64,000 bases of DNA. Source: Saururus chinensis. Taxonomy: Eukaryota; Streptophyta; Magnoliopsida; Piperales; Saururaceae. Under the pieces are notes generated by a model, which worked only from the letters and a program-made list of their open reading frames with translations, was not told the DNA's origin and did not search any database. The stretch covers positions 28,451,753 through 28,515,752 of the forward strand of contig CP141149.1 of NCBI GenBank assembly GCA_035235625.1, given 5' to 3'. Both the position numbers and the translations under genes were made by a program. Positions 47,639 through 60,600 of this stretch are shown one piece after another (positions within the stretch are counted from its first letter, which is position 1; each line of letters begins with the position of its first letter).

Positions 47639-50600
47639 ACAACGTCATTGGACATTGCGTTTATATAATGCTTATCATTGGATGACTTCTAATGTTCACT
47701 GAAAATTGATTAACACTTGTTTGTGAGTTTATTGTGGATAGACTTTTCAATTTGTTTGGGGACATATTTGTAAAGTTCCCTTAAGGACGTGAAACTTTGC
47801 TAATTTGGTACCGATTTACCCTCCACATTTATGTATGATTTTGTATATATTTTTAGTTGTCAATTTTTTTATTCATGGGTTATATTTGGTAAGGCGTTCA
47901 TTACAATGATTAGGGGTGGGTTGTTTAAATATGATATAATAGGTGTGGATTACTTCTTAAAGCACCTTTTCACCATACACAACGTTAAATTAATTAAGAA
48001 AACTAGTTAATTAAGATAGGTCATGTTGATTGATTGTGAGGTCCTTCAGCTTCTATATTTGCCTTTAGTTCAATTAATTAAGAGAGCTAAATAATTAAGG
48101 TAGGTCGTGTTGATTGATTATGAGACCCTTCAACTTCTATATTGGGTAAGCAAATAATAAATAATGTTTTGTAGATATCTCTTTGCTATATATAAAAAAA
48201 ACAATATCATACAACATAATTTAGGCTAAGAGGATCTAAATGTCCATTTTTATTTTATTGGACAGGGAAATTTTAAGCAACGTGCAAAATTATTCCTAGT
48301 GGAAATTAAACTTCTTAGATACTTTTTTAAGTGTCCAACCACTTAAATTTATCCGAATGTTTTAATTAATATGAGACAAACGTTATACCTAAATAGAACT
48401 ATTTGTAGTGGGAATACTAAATCGGGTCATGAAGGTAAGTCAGGCCGGACGCATCCCGTAGTATATAAGTCAGGTAGCACCTCGTAACCACGTTGGGCAA
48501 TTGAGCAAGTGCAGGCATAGCAATACTGCAATAATACACTCCTAGCCGTAAGCTTCAAATTGGTACTTTTAGCCTAGCTCGACAATAGATCTTTGCTCTG
48601 CTTCCTAGGGAGCATTGTATCTAACTAGGTCCAATATTTTTTTATGGCCAGGCCGCCAGGCCCATTCATAGCCCACCCACTAATTTTACGTTAACAACTT
48701 TATTCTAAGTTTTGGGACACCTAGTTAACGTTGTATATAAGTATAACACAAACAAATTCTTTCCAGTAGGACTGTACAAGTCATTAGGCTATAAATCTCT
48801 GAGTTAAAACGAGGGTCGGGTGAGGGATCCACTGACCAGTAGGGAAGTGGGACCGATGGGCTAATATATAGTATGTACGAGGAGTAGATGCATTAGACGG
48901 AACAAATTGGTCGTTTACCCAAACTTGGCATGAAATTTCACGTGTTTCCTTTAAAAGTTTTAGTCACCTTACTCCATCTCGTCCCGCTAATAATACTTCG
49001 ACTGTCATTGATCAATTGCTTTCCACTTAGCGTAAACTCAGTTAAAATTTTATGGTTTTAAGCTATTCAGAGCTTAGACAGGGCTCGTTTAGCAAAAACA
49101 TAAACCAACACAAAGCGGTAAAATTATAGTTCTACCCTAAATGGAAGAATTTAGTTTTGATCTAAAATAAGCACAGTTACTGCAAAATTTATTTTTTGCA
49201 TTCATTTTTTTTGCAGAGTTTCAGGAAATCAAGTACTTGGAACCTAAAACCAAATTTGAGGTAAATTATTGAACCGGACACTCAGGAGACAAACAATACT
49301 CAACTTCTCTCTCAGATGATCAACTAGGGTTATGTAAGGCATCGCAGAAAATTGTGGGATGAGCTCTGGCAAGGTGACTAATCTTTAATAAAACATGAAA
49401 TTTCAGGCCAAGTTGGATTGGTGACCAATTTGTTGCGTGTGTAAATTTTGAACTCCTCGCACATACGGGAGATTTTCTTCGGCAATGTAAACTGATCCTG
49501 CCCTTAAGGGTGAACCGACCCTTTTCTTACAAAGGATTTTGAAGCTTTACAGATTTGATAACTTATTAATGTTGCACTTAAAAGAAGCCCTTGGATTTAC
49601 TGATTCACGATTTGTTTTGCTCTTAGTATCTACGTGTTTGAGTATGCAAAGAATATAGATGCTTGATTTCACTATTGTAGTGTGCTAAGCACACTTCTTG
49701 TGACAAATGGAGTATATGTTGGGTGATGTTGTTTCTACTTGTGTTGCAGTACATACTTGTCAATATTGTGATCTACTCCATGTCCATTACGAATGGGCAC
49801 GGTCAAGTGTTAGTTTTATAATTTTGGTTCATTTTAAGCCATTATTTAAGTTTTTTTTAAATAATAATCACTCAACAAATCTGTTCCAAGTGAACCTTAC
49901 ATGAGGACCATATATTTTTCCCATTTGAAACCTAGCTTGATGTATATCACTATCATCTTTCTTATTAACATATGAATTGGTCATTTTTTGGCCCTTTGTA
50001 AGAAGGGATCTATAGCATGAACCATGGCTCAATTACACTTTATGTATACCCTTATGACATTCAAGGAATAAGGAGGCCTCTATCTTTAGGAGATTTAACA
50101 AACAGAACTAGTGAAGGCGAGTGATGTAACTGCTCTGAATCTGGAGTGGATTAAGCGAGAGTGCGATGGGCAAGAGCTGGTTGTATAACAAGTTCGAATT
50201 ATTAGTACGATAGCAGAAACTGAAATCTCTTTCTCGTGACAAAGGCTGGAGAATCATCAAAGATGCCAACTTGGGGACCTGCTGGTACTGACGTCGAAAG
50301 GTTCTCTCGATGTACGAGTAAAGGTTGGACTCTCTGACTCGTTTTCATTTTCATTTGGAGTATTGTACTCAGCAACCAACGGAATTCACATAGATACTGT
50401 GTGCCGGTCTCCCACTCTTTTGTTCTTTTTCTGAAACTCACTCTGTAGTCTGTCCTCACTCATTTTGCTACGTCGCGAACCCATCCGCTCTTTGCTATGG
50501 GATCCTTATGGACCCATCGAGGACGATTTGGCTAGGGGAAAATGTGGTCTCGACATGGGGCACTTTGGCCAGATAAAAATTGGGGAGACGCCGTGAAACA

Positions 50601-51009
50601 TACCCAAATTCACGTGTTTCATTTTATCACTTGCCATCAAAACCAAATCACGCTAAGAAGGCCTTTGGGCCCATCATTCGGGGCTGAGGCTTCTCCCCTT
50701 CCGTGGGCAATCTATCCCTCCGGTGGTGAGCCACAAACATCTGAATATGAGGATTTTTTTATGTTCTTCACTAATAATGAGCTTAATGTAAGTTATAAAT
50801 TTTTTTAGTATTTAAGAGTTATTTATGTATAAAATTTTATTAATTCTACCCTAATTTTAGTTTAAATTATTAAAATATAAAAAAATTAGAGAAATTTAAG
50901 ATCGACATCGCACATATTAAAACACGAGCACGATAGCATTAATGTTATCAATGCTTCTTAAGTCTTAACATACTTTTAATATGAACGCGGCTATATTCCC
51001 CCCCAATAT
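47639..51009. other. Intergenic, mostly unassigned
   Basis: AT-rich sequence with no gene I can support. Short frames at 49707-49904 and 50459-50202 (minus) have no recognisable family. Part of 48.0-48.15 kb is a tandem duplication. Nothing else stands out. Confidence 0.4.
47988..48155. repeat. 84-bp tandem duplication
   Basis: AATTAATTAAG begins two diverged copies 84 bases apart (47988 and 48072). Each contains GTTGATTGATT and ends in CTTCTATATT. It is a simple local duplication. Confidence 0.8.
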
Positions 51010-51780
51010 TCACTCAGAGCCCCCCACACTTTACACACCCTACATAAAATACTGATTTTACTTCTCTGCACCCCACCCTTAACCTAACATATATTTTTAC
51101 TCAGTATGCCCCCAACCCCCCCATTCAGACTGCGTCCCCCACCTTTGTCTTCTCCATTTCCGTCCACTCTCCTCCGGTGAACTCTCCTCTCCTCCGGTGA
51201 AATCCCCTCCCCTCCCGTATTTTCATCTCTTTCGGTGAAGTCCCCTCCCCTCTCCTCCATTGAAGTGCCTTCCCCTCCCCTCCTATCTTCTCCCCTCCTG
51301 TACTATCTCCTCCCCTCCCCTCCCCTCCAGGCCCATCCTGTCTATTTGCCTCACCTTCTGGACGAGTTTTTGCGGTGAGAGGTCACCGTCAAATTGAGAA
51401 TAATCTTACAGGGACATACATCCCCGTATACATGCATTGAATTTGGCAGGGGGTACCCCTCACGAGATAACTTTTAGAAGATTTTTAGGGTTTTAAAAGC
51501 TTCTGGACAAGTTCTTGTAGGGGGAGGTCACCGACAGATTGAGAATAATTTTACGGGGACATACGTCCCTGTATGAATGTATTAAATATGGCAGGGGGTA
51601 CTGCCCGCTAGACAACTTTCAGAAAATTTTTGCATCATTAAACCTTCTAGACGAGTTCTAGCGGAGAGAGGTCACCAACATATTTAGAAGAAATTGATGG
51701 GGACATTTAGTCCCCGTATAAATCAGTTTGTAATGGCGGGTGGTAACCCCCGTCACAAGTTTTGGTGGAACAACGCTTTA
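51010..51780. mobile_element. Unclassified interspersed repeat with 145-bp tandem units (copy 2)
   Basis: A C-rich leader (CCCCCCACACTTTACACACC, then CTCCTCCGGTGAA-like words to 51350) is followed by about three units. The equivalent word (CTGGACGAGTTTTTGCGG, CTGGACAAGTTCTTGTAG, CTAGACGAGTTCTAGCGG) starts at 51358, 51503 and 51647, so the period is 144-145. Each unit holds GGTCACC and a small inverted pair around GGGGACATACGTCCC. Copy 1 lies at 22078-22760. There is no coding capacity, and the ends are not defined by a target duplication. Confidence 0.65.
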
Positions 51781-52437
51781 AAAACTTTGTGCACGTTAAA
51801 GTTCAGTTAGTCATGGCGCACTATAAACCCAAATTCTAATCGTTAAATGCCCAAAAAATCAATAAAGATAATGTGCTAATCATCCAAATGAAGGATTTTT
51901 TTTTTATTTTGATGGGAAGTAGCGATTTCTAAGTGCATGCATAATAATTAGAAGGGACGACCATTACATGGAAGATGATGGGAGAAATGCCTATAATTGC
52001 TATTCTTTTTATACATAGAGAAGCAATTAGGAGAGACGACCCTTATAAGCAGGGAAGAAGATGGAAAAGACATTACCTTGTAGAACTCTGGCGCTGACAA
52101 CCTTCTTGCTGCCAGCGAGAAGTTCATGAATTTTTTTTTTTTTTTTGACTAGGATGCCTCAAAAAAAATAAGGTAAGCGTGCTGAATAATAAAAAAAATA
52201 TTCACATATTTTATTTATTTAAGAGGCCTTAAATAAATATTAAAGGGGAAGTAGCTGCATTCTTTTAAATATAAGTGTCCTATAAGCAACGAACGAGAGC
52301 ATTAGGAATTGGGACTCGGGGGCCTTTTTCCCGAACCAACACAGACGTTGAATATTTTTTGTTGTTTTTGTCCTTCCCACTCTCTCACTCTGCTCTTCCG
52401 GCCTCTCTCCCTCCGTTTTTTCTCGCTGGGGAAGGGC
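51781..52437. other. Upstream region of the sterol desaturase gene
   Basis: AT-rich to about 52260 with two long T or A runs near 52129-52146, then a pyrimidine-rich stretch leading into the TATA box. No gene is seen. Confidence 0.45.
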
Positions 52438-52447
52438 CTATATATAG
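52438..52447 (+). promoter_or_regulatory. TATA box of the sterol desaturase gene
   Basis: CTATATATAG lies about 70 bases upstream of the start codon at 52517. With the usual 30-base spacing, transcription would start near 52475, giving a leader of about 40 bases. Confidence 0.65.
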
Positions 52448-52516
52448 CCGGCGAATTCGCAGGCGCGAATATCGGCCAGTGTCCATCTCAAGGGCGCCGC
52501 TTCAGGACGGGAGCAG

Positions 52517-55464
52517 ATGGAGGGCTACCTGCAGCTGTTCGTCGACGAGACCAACTGGTACAACAGCATCGTGCTGGGGAGTCTGCTGCCGGGGAGCGTC
52601 TGGAAGCCCCTGCCCCACCTTCTCCAGACCTGGCTCCGTAACTACATCGGCGGGATCCTGCTCTACTTCGTGTCTGGCTTTCTCTGGTCTTTCTACATTT
52701 ACTACTGGAAGCGAAACGTCTATCTTCCCAAAGGTAATTTGATTTTTGATTGATTTGTTTTCTTGAGGGTCGGATGTTTACTCTGATTTCGGATCGGCTT
52801 TTCCTCTTAAATGTTTGCACGGCTTTATCTGGTGGTTGGGTTTGGTTATTCGGATACTTGTTTAAGTGTTCGTAGGAGGGGAATCCGTGCTTTGATTGGA
52901 TTGGGAGATGGCTTTTCTTTCACCCTTGTGGTTGATTTGTGTTAGTCTGGCGTTACTATGTTTAGCATGCTAATGTCACTTGGCAAGTAGAGTGCACACA
53001 TTGCAACTTAAACTAATAATCGAAGATTAATTTGGGATTTGGAGCAGATATCTTTTCCAGGATATTTTCCAAGTTATTGACTTCTGTAGAGGTGACAATT
53101 TTTGGATGCGTCTCGAAGACCTTGAACTTAATCTGAATGAAAACTGAGTTATGCAAAAAAAAAAAGGAAGAAGAAAAGAGTAGTTCTAATAAAAACTGCT
53201 ATTTATCAGTGAAGCCATTTGCATGTTTTTCCTTTAAAACTGAGGTATCTAAATGGCATCTGTTTCACAAACTTACTCATAACGATGTCAAACTTTTGAA
53301 TGAGAGTCGGTCTGGTTTCTGCATTGTGACACAAACATATTGGTCAAGGATACATCTTGACATTTTAAAATAATTTCGTTCTGGTTCATCTCATATTTGC
53401 ATAAAATTGTGTATTATTAGTATGCTGTCGTAGTAAAAATAGTAACTTATATCATTCAAACATATTAGTTTGTGGATAATAATCATAAAGTGTCTTTTCC
53501 CAGCAGTCTGGGATTGGCTACACAGATCTTGCACATCCACTCTAGCCTGTTTTGTGCCCAATTCTTTTGTGTCCAACACAGAAAATTTGTTTTAACCATT
53601 CATTAAAATTCTTCTTTCAGTGAGGATCTGATGTTTATTTTGACTTTATTTAAACCGTGTATGTTTTACAATATGCAAATATTGTCTAATATATTGTTAT
53701 AAAATTGAATTTTATTCCTGATATATAAATTGAAATGGCTTCCGGAATTCAAATGTTGGCGCTCTTATTTATACATGCAGGTTGCTTACGGTCTGCAACA
53801 ATGTTCGAAACAGTGACTTTCACATTGACTGTGACTATTTGATTTAATTGAAGTGAAAGCCTTTTTACATTAGATTTAGCTTCTTGTTTCTTATAGCATT
53901 TCCATTTTCCCTCACAGATGCTGTGCCTTCAAATGAGTCCATGCATTTGCAAATTATTGTGACAATGAAAGCCATGCCTTGGTATACTGCTCTTCCTACA
54001 GTTTCTGAGTACATGATTGAGAATGGCTGGACAAAGTGTTTCTCCAGTGTAAGTGAAGTCGGATGGCCTCTCTACCTGGCATATTTGGTGGTTTACCTAA
54101 TAATCGTTGAGTTTGGGATATATTGGATGCACAGAGAATTGCATGACATAAAACCTCTATACAAGTATCTTCATGCAACACATCACATCTATAACAAGCA
54201 GAATACTCTTTCTCCATTTGCAGGTAATTCCTTCTGCTATTTGGTTTTTTGTCTATGTTCATGTGCATTACAAGATGAAGCATTGTATTCTCTTTTAAAA
54301 GCAATGAATACCTCTTCTATTGCTATCTTCATATTCTTTTGTGATAAATGTCATTAGGATGGTCTTTTACCACCGGTTGTGGGAAGCATGATTCCACTTA
54401 AAAACTCTATGCTCCCTCTGTCCCACCACGTTAATAGCTCCATTTGGTTTTTTCAAAATGAACTAAAAACGTTAAGAGCTCCATTTGGTTTTTTCAAAAT
54501 GAACTAAATTTTAGTTCATTTTGAAAAACGAAATGGAGCTATTAATGTGGGATGGAGGGAGTATTTAACAATTATGGAAACTTACATAAAATATACAGTA
54601 TCATTGAAATGGACATTATCTTCAAGGAAATTTGGAGCTAGACATGTTTTTTGCAGTTTACACTTAAATGGTTAGAATTTGCCTATTTGTGAGGAGTTCT
54701 CTGCAAGGTTGATCCTTCTATTGGAGTGGATAATACATGTCCCGTAATAGCTTTTTTATAGTTGTAAGCTAAAATTCAATAGAAAAGAGCTTCACTTAAT
54801 AATTCGTAAATTGCAGTGTAAAATCGTCAAATTTCTTGTTTCTGTTGTAGGAGTAAGAATTGATTTTCCAGTTTAGAGTTTTACCATGTAATTGGATCAT
54901 AAGCATATTTTTACATACCCTTAGTTAGGATTTATGTCAAAATGTAGGTCCCTTTCTTACTTTCCTAACACTATGTTTAATTCTTGAGAATAATTATAAG
55001 TATGAAGCTCTAGACTTCAATTTGATTTATTTAGTTAATGTTTAGAATTATTGTTCATGCTACCTGGTGTCCTGGTTTGTTGTAAATAATTCTCTTTTAT
55101 GTTCTTTCGTCTATTCAATATGATTTATTTTTTGAATTTTTAATTTTCAGGTTTGGCATTTCATCCACTGGATGGGATTCTCCAGGCTGTTCCACATGTT
55201 TTAGCCCTTTTCCTTGTCCCAACCCATTTTATGACCCACATGCTACTTTTTTTCATGGAGGGCATTTGGACAACCAACATTCACGACTGCATCCACGGCA
55301 ATATGTGGCCCATCATGGGTGCCGGCTACCACACGATTCATCATACTACCTATCGTCACAACTATGGACATTACACTTTATGGATGGACTGGATGTTTGG
55401 TACACTTCGTGACCCTGAATTGGATACAAATAAGGGACAACAGGATGCCAAAAAATTGTCGTGA
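52517..55464 (+). CDS. Delta7-sterol C-5 desaturase (STE1/DWF7 type)
   Basis: Three exons: 52517-52733, 53918-54223, 55151-55464, phases consistent, 278 aa against about 281 in Arabidopsis STE1 (from memory). It introduces the C5 double bond into delta7 sterols in the ER, a step of phytosterol synthesis that feeds brassinosteroids. The three histidine boxes of the fatty-acid-hydroxylase/sterol-desaturase family are intact: HRELH at 144-148, HATHH at 158-162 and HTIHH at 235-239, and they bind the di-iron centre. Hydrophobic segments near 45-63, 123-139 and 186-210 fit a multi-pass ER protein. Intron 2 (54224-55150) hosts a small MITE. The start is fixed by the family's N terminus and by the TATA box upstream. 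No damage is seen. Confidence 0.95.
54412..54561. mobile_element. Stowaway-like MITE in intron 2 of the desaturase gene
   Basis: 150 bases with near-perfect inverted ends: CTCCCTCTGTCCCACC at the left and its complement GGGATGGAGGGAG at the right, the Stowaway (Tc1/mariner) terminus. TA follows on the right and is nearby on the left. The left arm carries an internal duplication of AGCTCCATTTGG plus its flank. The transcript of this intron could fold into a long hairpin. Confidence 0.82.
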
Positions 55465-57657
55465 ATGCTGATTTTGTTATTCTGCCATTATAATGTTTTT
55501 TTTCTTGTTATTCTTCCATTATAATGTTAAGGGGTGCCAAAAACATGCTGTTTTTTGTGGGATTTGATTGGCCTAGCCTGCTCTATGTTGGACCTTGTAA
55601 AAATTCAGTTCATTTGGATGGGATTTGAAAAAGAAAGACTTTGCATGACTAGTTATTTTAATGCCAACGGACACTATCATGTACTAGCTTCTTTTGTTTT
55701 CTTCTATGTTACCTGTTGGCGATCCTGTGCTTGACGATGACAAGCTATGGTTTCGTTGTCTGGATTGATTGATTTGGTGTAGTGATATTCTTACACCATT
55801 TTATCTAAACGGGACTTACACCACTATAAATGGATAGAGAAAAGTTAATCGAATCTCATTGTCTGAGTAGGACCTAATTTTCCTATTCAATCAAAGGTAG
55901 TGTAAACCTTTGTGTAAGGCTTATGGTGTAAAAAAATGGAGTAAAAATTTTATTTTCTATTAATTTGTATGGTATTGTGCCACGCTTTTTAGATTGTTGA
56001 ACGTTTAGACACGCTTTTTTACATCCTTAAGCATTTCGTAGAACCATGGGAACTTCAGACTACTAATGCGAATGTTGAGGCGGCTGATGTATAATTTTCG
56101 TGCAGGAATCTCTGCTAACCCGGTCGTCTTCTGCCTCAGAAGCGGCTAGTAACCTCCTAGGCCCTGAAGAATCAAGGCAAACATGCCTAAATTAGACCTA
56201 AGGGCATTGCCCATGAACTGAGACAGATCAAAACATTTTCAATGAAGCACAGCACTTAAGTCGTTTGTTTGATTTGGTGACTGTTGCTTCCATGAAATTA
56301 CTTGTATTGTTTGGAATCGAAGTGTGACTCTCCAAAGTCAACACGTATTAAGAGGCGTTGACAATGGGATGCGTGGCCTCCTGATAACTGATAAGACACG
56401 CCTAATCAGTATGGTCATTTGAAACAAACGATTCAACATGATAAGCTTTGTGCATTTTGATAGATTATATTCCCCATAGTCCACAGATGATGGAAACGTT
56501 CGGTTTATATGCCCGCCCTTTAAGAGGCCCACAGGTGTGTCTTTTTTCAGTTTTAAATGTCTGAGAATTGTGTAGTATAAACCCACAGAAGCACTTCAGA
56601 TCTAACTTTCCCTTCAGGGCGGTCCTTCCAATAGTCTCTGTAAAGCATACGCCAATTTTCTACTCAAGAAGTCTGATTGCTATTATGAATTTCTCTGAAG
56701 AATAATGGGATATTCTCTGTCCAATGTTTACTAAAAGTTTCAGATTATCAGTATATCAACATCAACCCAATATAAGCCAACTAAATTTTGGAACAATATA
56801 TTCAGTAAACTAATGTGTGAACTTTGTTACTGCGTTTGTGTGCTGTGAGCGGGGAACACCAGGTATGAAGCCGTCATAAAATCTGCAAAACAGGAAATTT
56901 TTGAAACCAACATCATCAATGTTTTAGTCTGCTACTCGTCGAAGTAGCACCTGATTAGGCTGATTTGTGACAGAAAAGTAGAGACAAGCTACCAAGCCAC
57001 CCATCTTCCTGGAAATAGACATGGTGACGACAATGAAACGAGGCCAATTGCAGCTGAGGCCGCGTAACCGCCGAGGTCCTACCATTCATTGCTTGGCTCG
57101 GTGGGACCTTCACCTTTTAAGCTTCTGCACTGAAGCAAACGCGGTACCTTTCCTCTTACTTTCCTGATCAATGTACACTTCTAGAGTCCAATCTCAACCA
57201 TCCTTGTGTTCCTGCTGGACCATCCCATGCTCTTACGATCTTAACAGTAGATGCAATAACATCTGACATGAATTAGGAAAATTATAAAAAAGAAGACTTT
57301 CAAGGCCCAAACCGAGGAGCGGCCATCGGCCATGGCCCATATGCCCATCTACGCGGAGAGAGAGAATGAGGAACGTGAAAAAGAAATGAGAGAGGAGCTT
57401 GACTATGGATTATGGAATGACGTCAACGTCTTTGCATCACTCCTAGGCTCTGTCACTCGGTTTTGCCTGGTTATTTCTTATTAGCTTCCATGAAGCTTCT
57501 TTGCATGTTAATTTAATGCTCTACCATTTTATAATAATTAATTCTCCTCTTGATAAGAGGCTCCCACCGCTTCCTTACTTGCTCATTTCTCCTCTATTGC
57601 TCTCTCTCTTTCTCTCCCTCCCCTCCCCTCGCCGAAACTCCAAAAACCCTTCCAGAA
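55465..57657. other. Intergenic between the desaturase and CBP60 genes
   Basis: 3' flank of the desaturase gene followed by AT-rich sequence. Around 55.78-55.95 kb, several TGGTGTA/TACACCA words face each other, possibly a decayed small inverted-repeat element. The last 150 bases before 57658 are pyrimidine-rich and are probably the CBP60 leader. I see no gene. Confidence 0.4.
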
Positions 57658-60600
57658 ATGGCTGCGAAAAGGCTTCACGATCAGTCGGGTTCCGACCCAG
57701 AGAAACCTGAAGAGAAGCGGCTCAAAACTACCCCTTCCTTCTCAACGTCCGTATCTAGATTTTGTCCAGATTCTAGTTAATTTATATATATGTCATCCCT
57801 TTTCTCTGATCATGGACTTCAAAGCTTTTGTTGCTCTCTTGCAGAAATATTTGTCATTTTTTTTAATGTTTTGGCATCTCATTGCATCAAATGATGCTTG
57901 GATTTACACTGTTTTGTTGTAACTCGTTGTTTTTCTCATTAAAAAGCCACTAACATTTTCTAAAACATTGCACCGGCCGGTTTCTTAAAGAACAACGATG
58001 ACATATAAAGATTTGAAGCTTATATTTTTTATATATGAAGAAATCTGGTATCTGCATACTAAGCTAGGTTGGACCAATTTTGCATTGAATGACTATATCT
58101 ATCCGAAGCTGATGAAACTGACGGTATATTATTTCCAACTGACAGAGTTATCAAAGAAGCAATGATGGTGAAGTCGTTTCAAACCATATGTTCGGCCCTG
58201 GAACCATTGCTTCGAAGAGTGGTATGTAGAACCCGAACTAAATTAGCATGGAGACCATTCTCTCTAATTGTACTTTGTCATTCATATCAGAAAAATCTCA
58301 TAAGTAGACCGAATGCTTCAAGTACTTGATCATCTTATATGGGATTATTATGTACTGGCATGTTTATCTTTTTAAATAAGGTAAATTGACCCATCGGATA
58401 TCAGTGGTCGAATACATAATTTACGTTAAGTCTGGTTTTCTTGCACCCGCCATTCACCAAACTGTTTTTTTATTCCTTATCTCTGTTTGTCTAAAATATA
58501 TAAAACGAGAAGACTTCTTTCTGAAGAGGCCAAGGTGGGTTAAGTCATCCATCAATACGTTTGCAAGTGACGATTTAGCCAAACATTTAAAAAAGCGTTG
58601 CTGTTGCGAGCTCTTCGTCTACGATTTAGCCAAATATATATATATATATATATATTACCCGTATAATGAAACAATTTTACCACGCTAGAAACTTATAAAT
58701 CAGTTGATCTAATTCAAACCTTACCTTGTGTATCCAGGTAAAAGAGGAAGTGGAAATTGGCATAGCACGGGTGGCGCGTACAATGTACCGGTAGGCCATT
58801 TCTCAATAATTCCACACTCTTTACTGCTTGTTTATGTATAGCTAGTCTAATCATTGTCGCGTGCAGGTCACCCTCATTGAAACTCGAATCAGTCGCAGAA
58901 ACAAGCCTTCAACTAAATTTCACCAAAAAACTCTCACTCCCAATTTTTACTGGGAGCAAGATACAAGACGTGGACAACAACGCACTTCAGATTCATCTCA
59001 TCGACACGAGGAGCGGGCAACCGGTGACACTGCCCTCCACGATCAAAGTGGAGATCGTTGTTCTTGATGGGGACTTCCTTGGCAATGATGTCGAGGACTG
59101 GACTCCGGATGAGTTCAAGAACAATATCGTGAAAGCGAGAGAAGGAAAGAGGCCGCTGCTCACTGGCGATGTGCTCATCACCCTTAGGGATGGTGTTGCC
59201 GTCATTGAAGACCTTGAGTTTACCGACAACTCGAGCTGGATAAGGAGCCGAACCTTCAGACTTGGGGCCAAGGTTGCCTCAGGGAGCTCGCAGGAAGTTA
59301 GGATCAAAGAAGCTAAGACTCAACCATTTCAAGTTAAAGACCACCGTGGTGAACGTAAGTTTTTTTTAATTTATTTCAAGAGACTTGGCACTTAAATACT
59401 CTAATTGCTTCATTAAAAAATTTAGCTAAGATAAGAAGGGAAGTACTTCATAAAATAGAACGCGTTTGCGCTTGGTCTTGTTCTTCATTATTAACCATTA
59501 TGCGTAGTATATATATGTTAAGCTAAACCTGCTTATCTTTACAATTAATGCTTTGCTCGTCTTAAGTTCGGGTCTTACAAGAGAGTCGTGCCAGACAATA
59601 TTTTTGAGTCGCGCATGCATCTGGTACAGTGGGCCCTGAAGCTGGCAATCATTATCACGGCTGCAAGACCTAGCACAGGTCAATGGTTTTCAGACTTTTC
59701 TGTGCCAGTTGTAATTGTACCCGAAAACCAATAGTTGCCGAGCCGGGCTGTATGAAGAGCTTTCCTGGTTTCCATGAAAAATTCCTGACTCAAACCCGTG
59801 GGCATTGCAAGCATGGGAAAGATTTTTTCATGCTCCTCAATAATATTAGTATCAATATTATTAGCATTAATCTCATAGACAAAGGACTCTTTATATATTA
59901 TTATCAATATTATTAGTATTAAAATATATTAATATATTGGCCATTAATCTCATGGATAAAGGGTTCTATATATTGACATATCGGAGTTTTTACAACTTTT
60001 TTTATAAATTAAAATATAAAAACCTCATGTGTAAAAGGATTAGCTAATTTTACATAGAATATCACTTTCAATGATTATTCTCTTTAGCATAATTTGTCGT
60101 TTTGGTAAAATATTTGTCTTGTGGCATTTGCTTAGGGCTGCTTCCAAAACCTAGACCTAAACCGATATGGATAGAACTGACCCGAAATTGGCCTGGGTTA
60201 GATCGGGTTGGGTCCTATCTCGGGTCGGGTCTAAGAAAAAAAACTCGGGTAAATCTTAGGTTGGGTCAGATCCAGTATGTAAAAACCCAAGAACCGACCC
60301 AAGTTCCTAATTAATTTATAAAATTATATTTAACCTTAATTATATGAATTTTTATAGATAAAATTAATTCATTATATAGTTAAATTAGATTAAAATATTA
60401 GAACCAACACGACTCAAGATACAATCTCGGTTCTTATTTTGATTTTCGAGTTTTTCAGGTCTTATTTCAGGTAGAGTCAGATTCAAAAATTTTTGGTTCT
60501 TATCTCGGGTTGGGTCCAAGGAACTCGGTTCCTATCTCGGGTCAAGTCGGGTCATGTAAAACCCGACCTAACCCGACCCAAAAAGCAGCCCTACCTTTGC

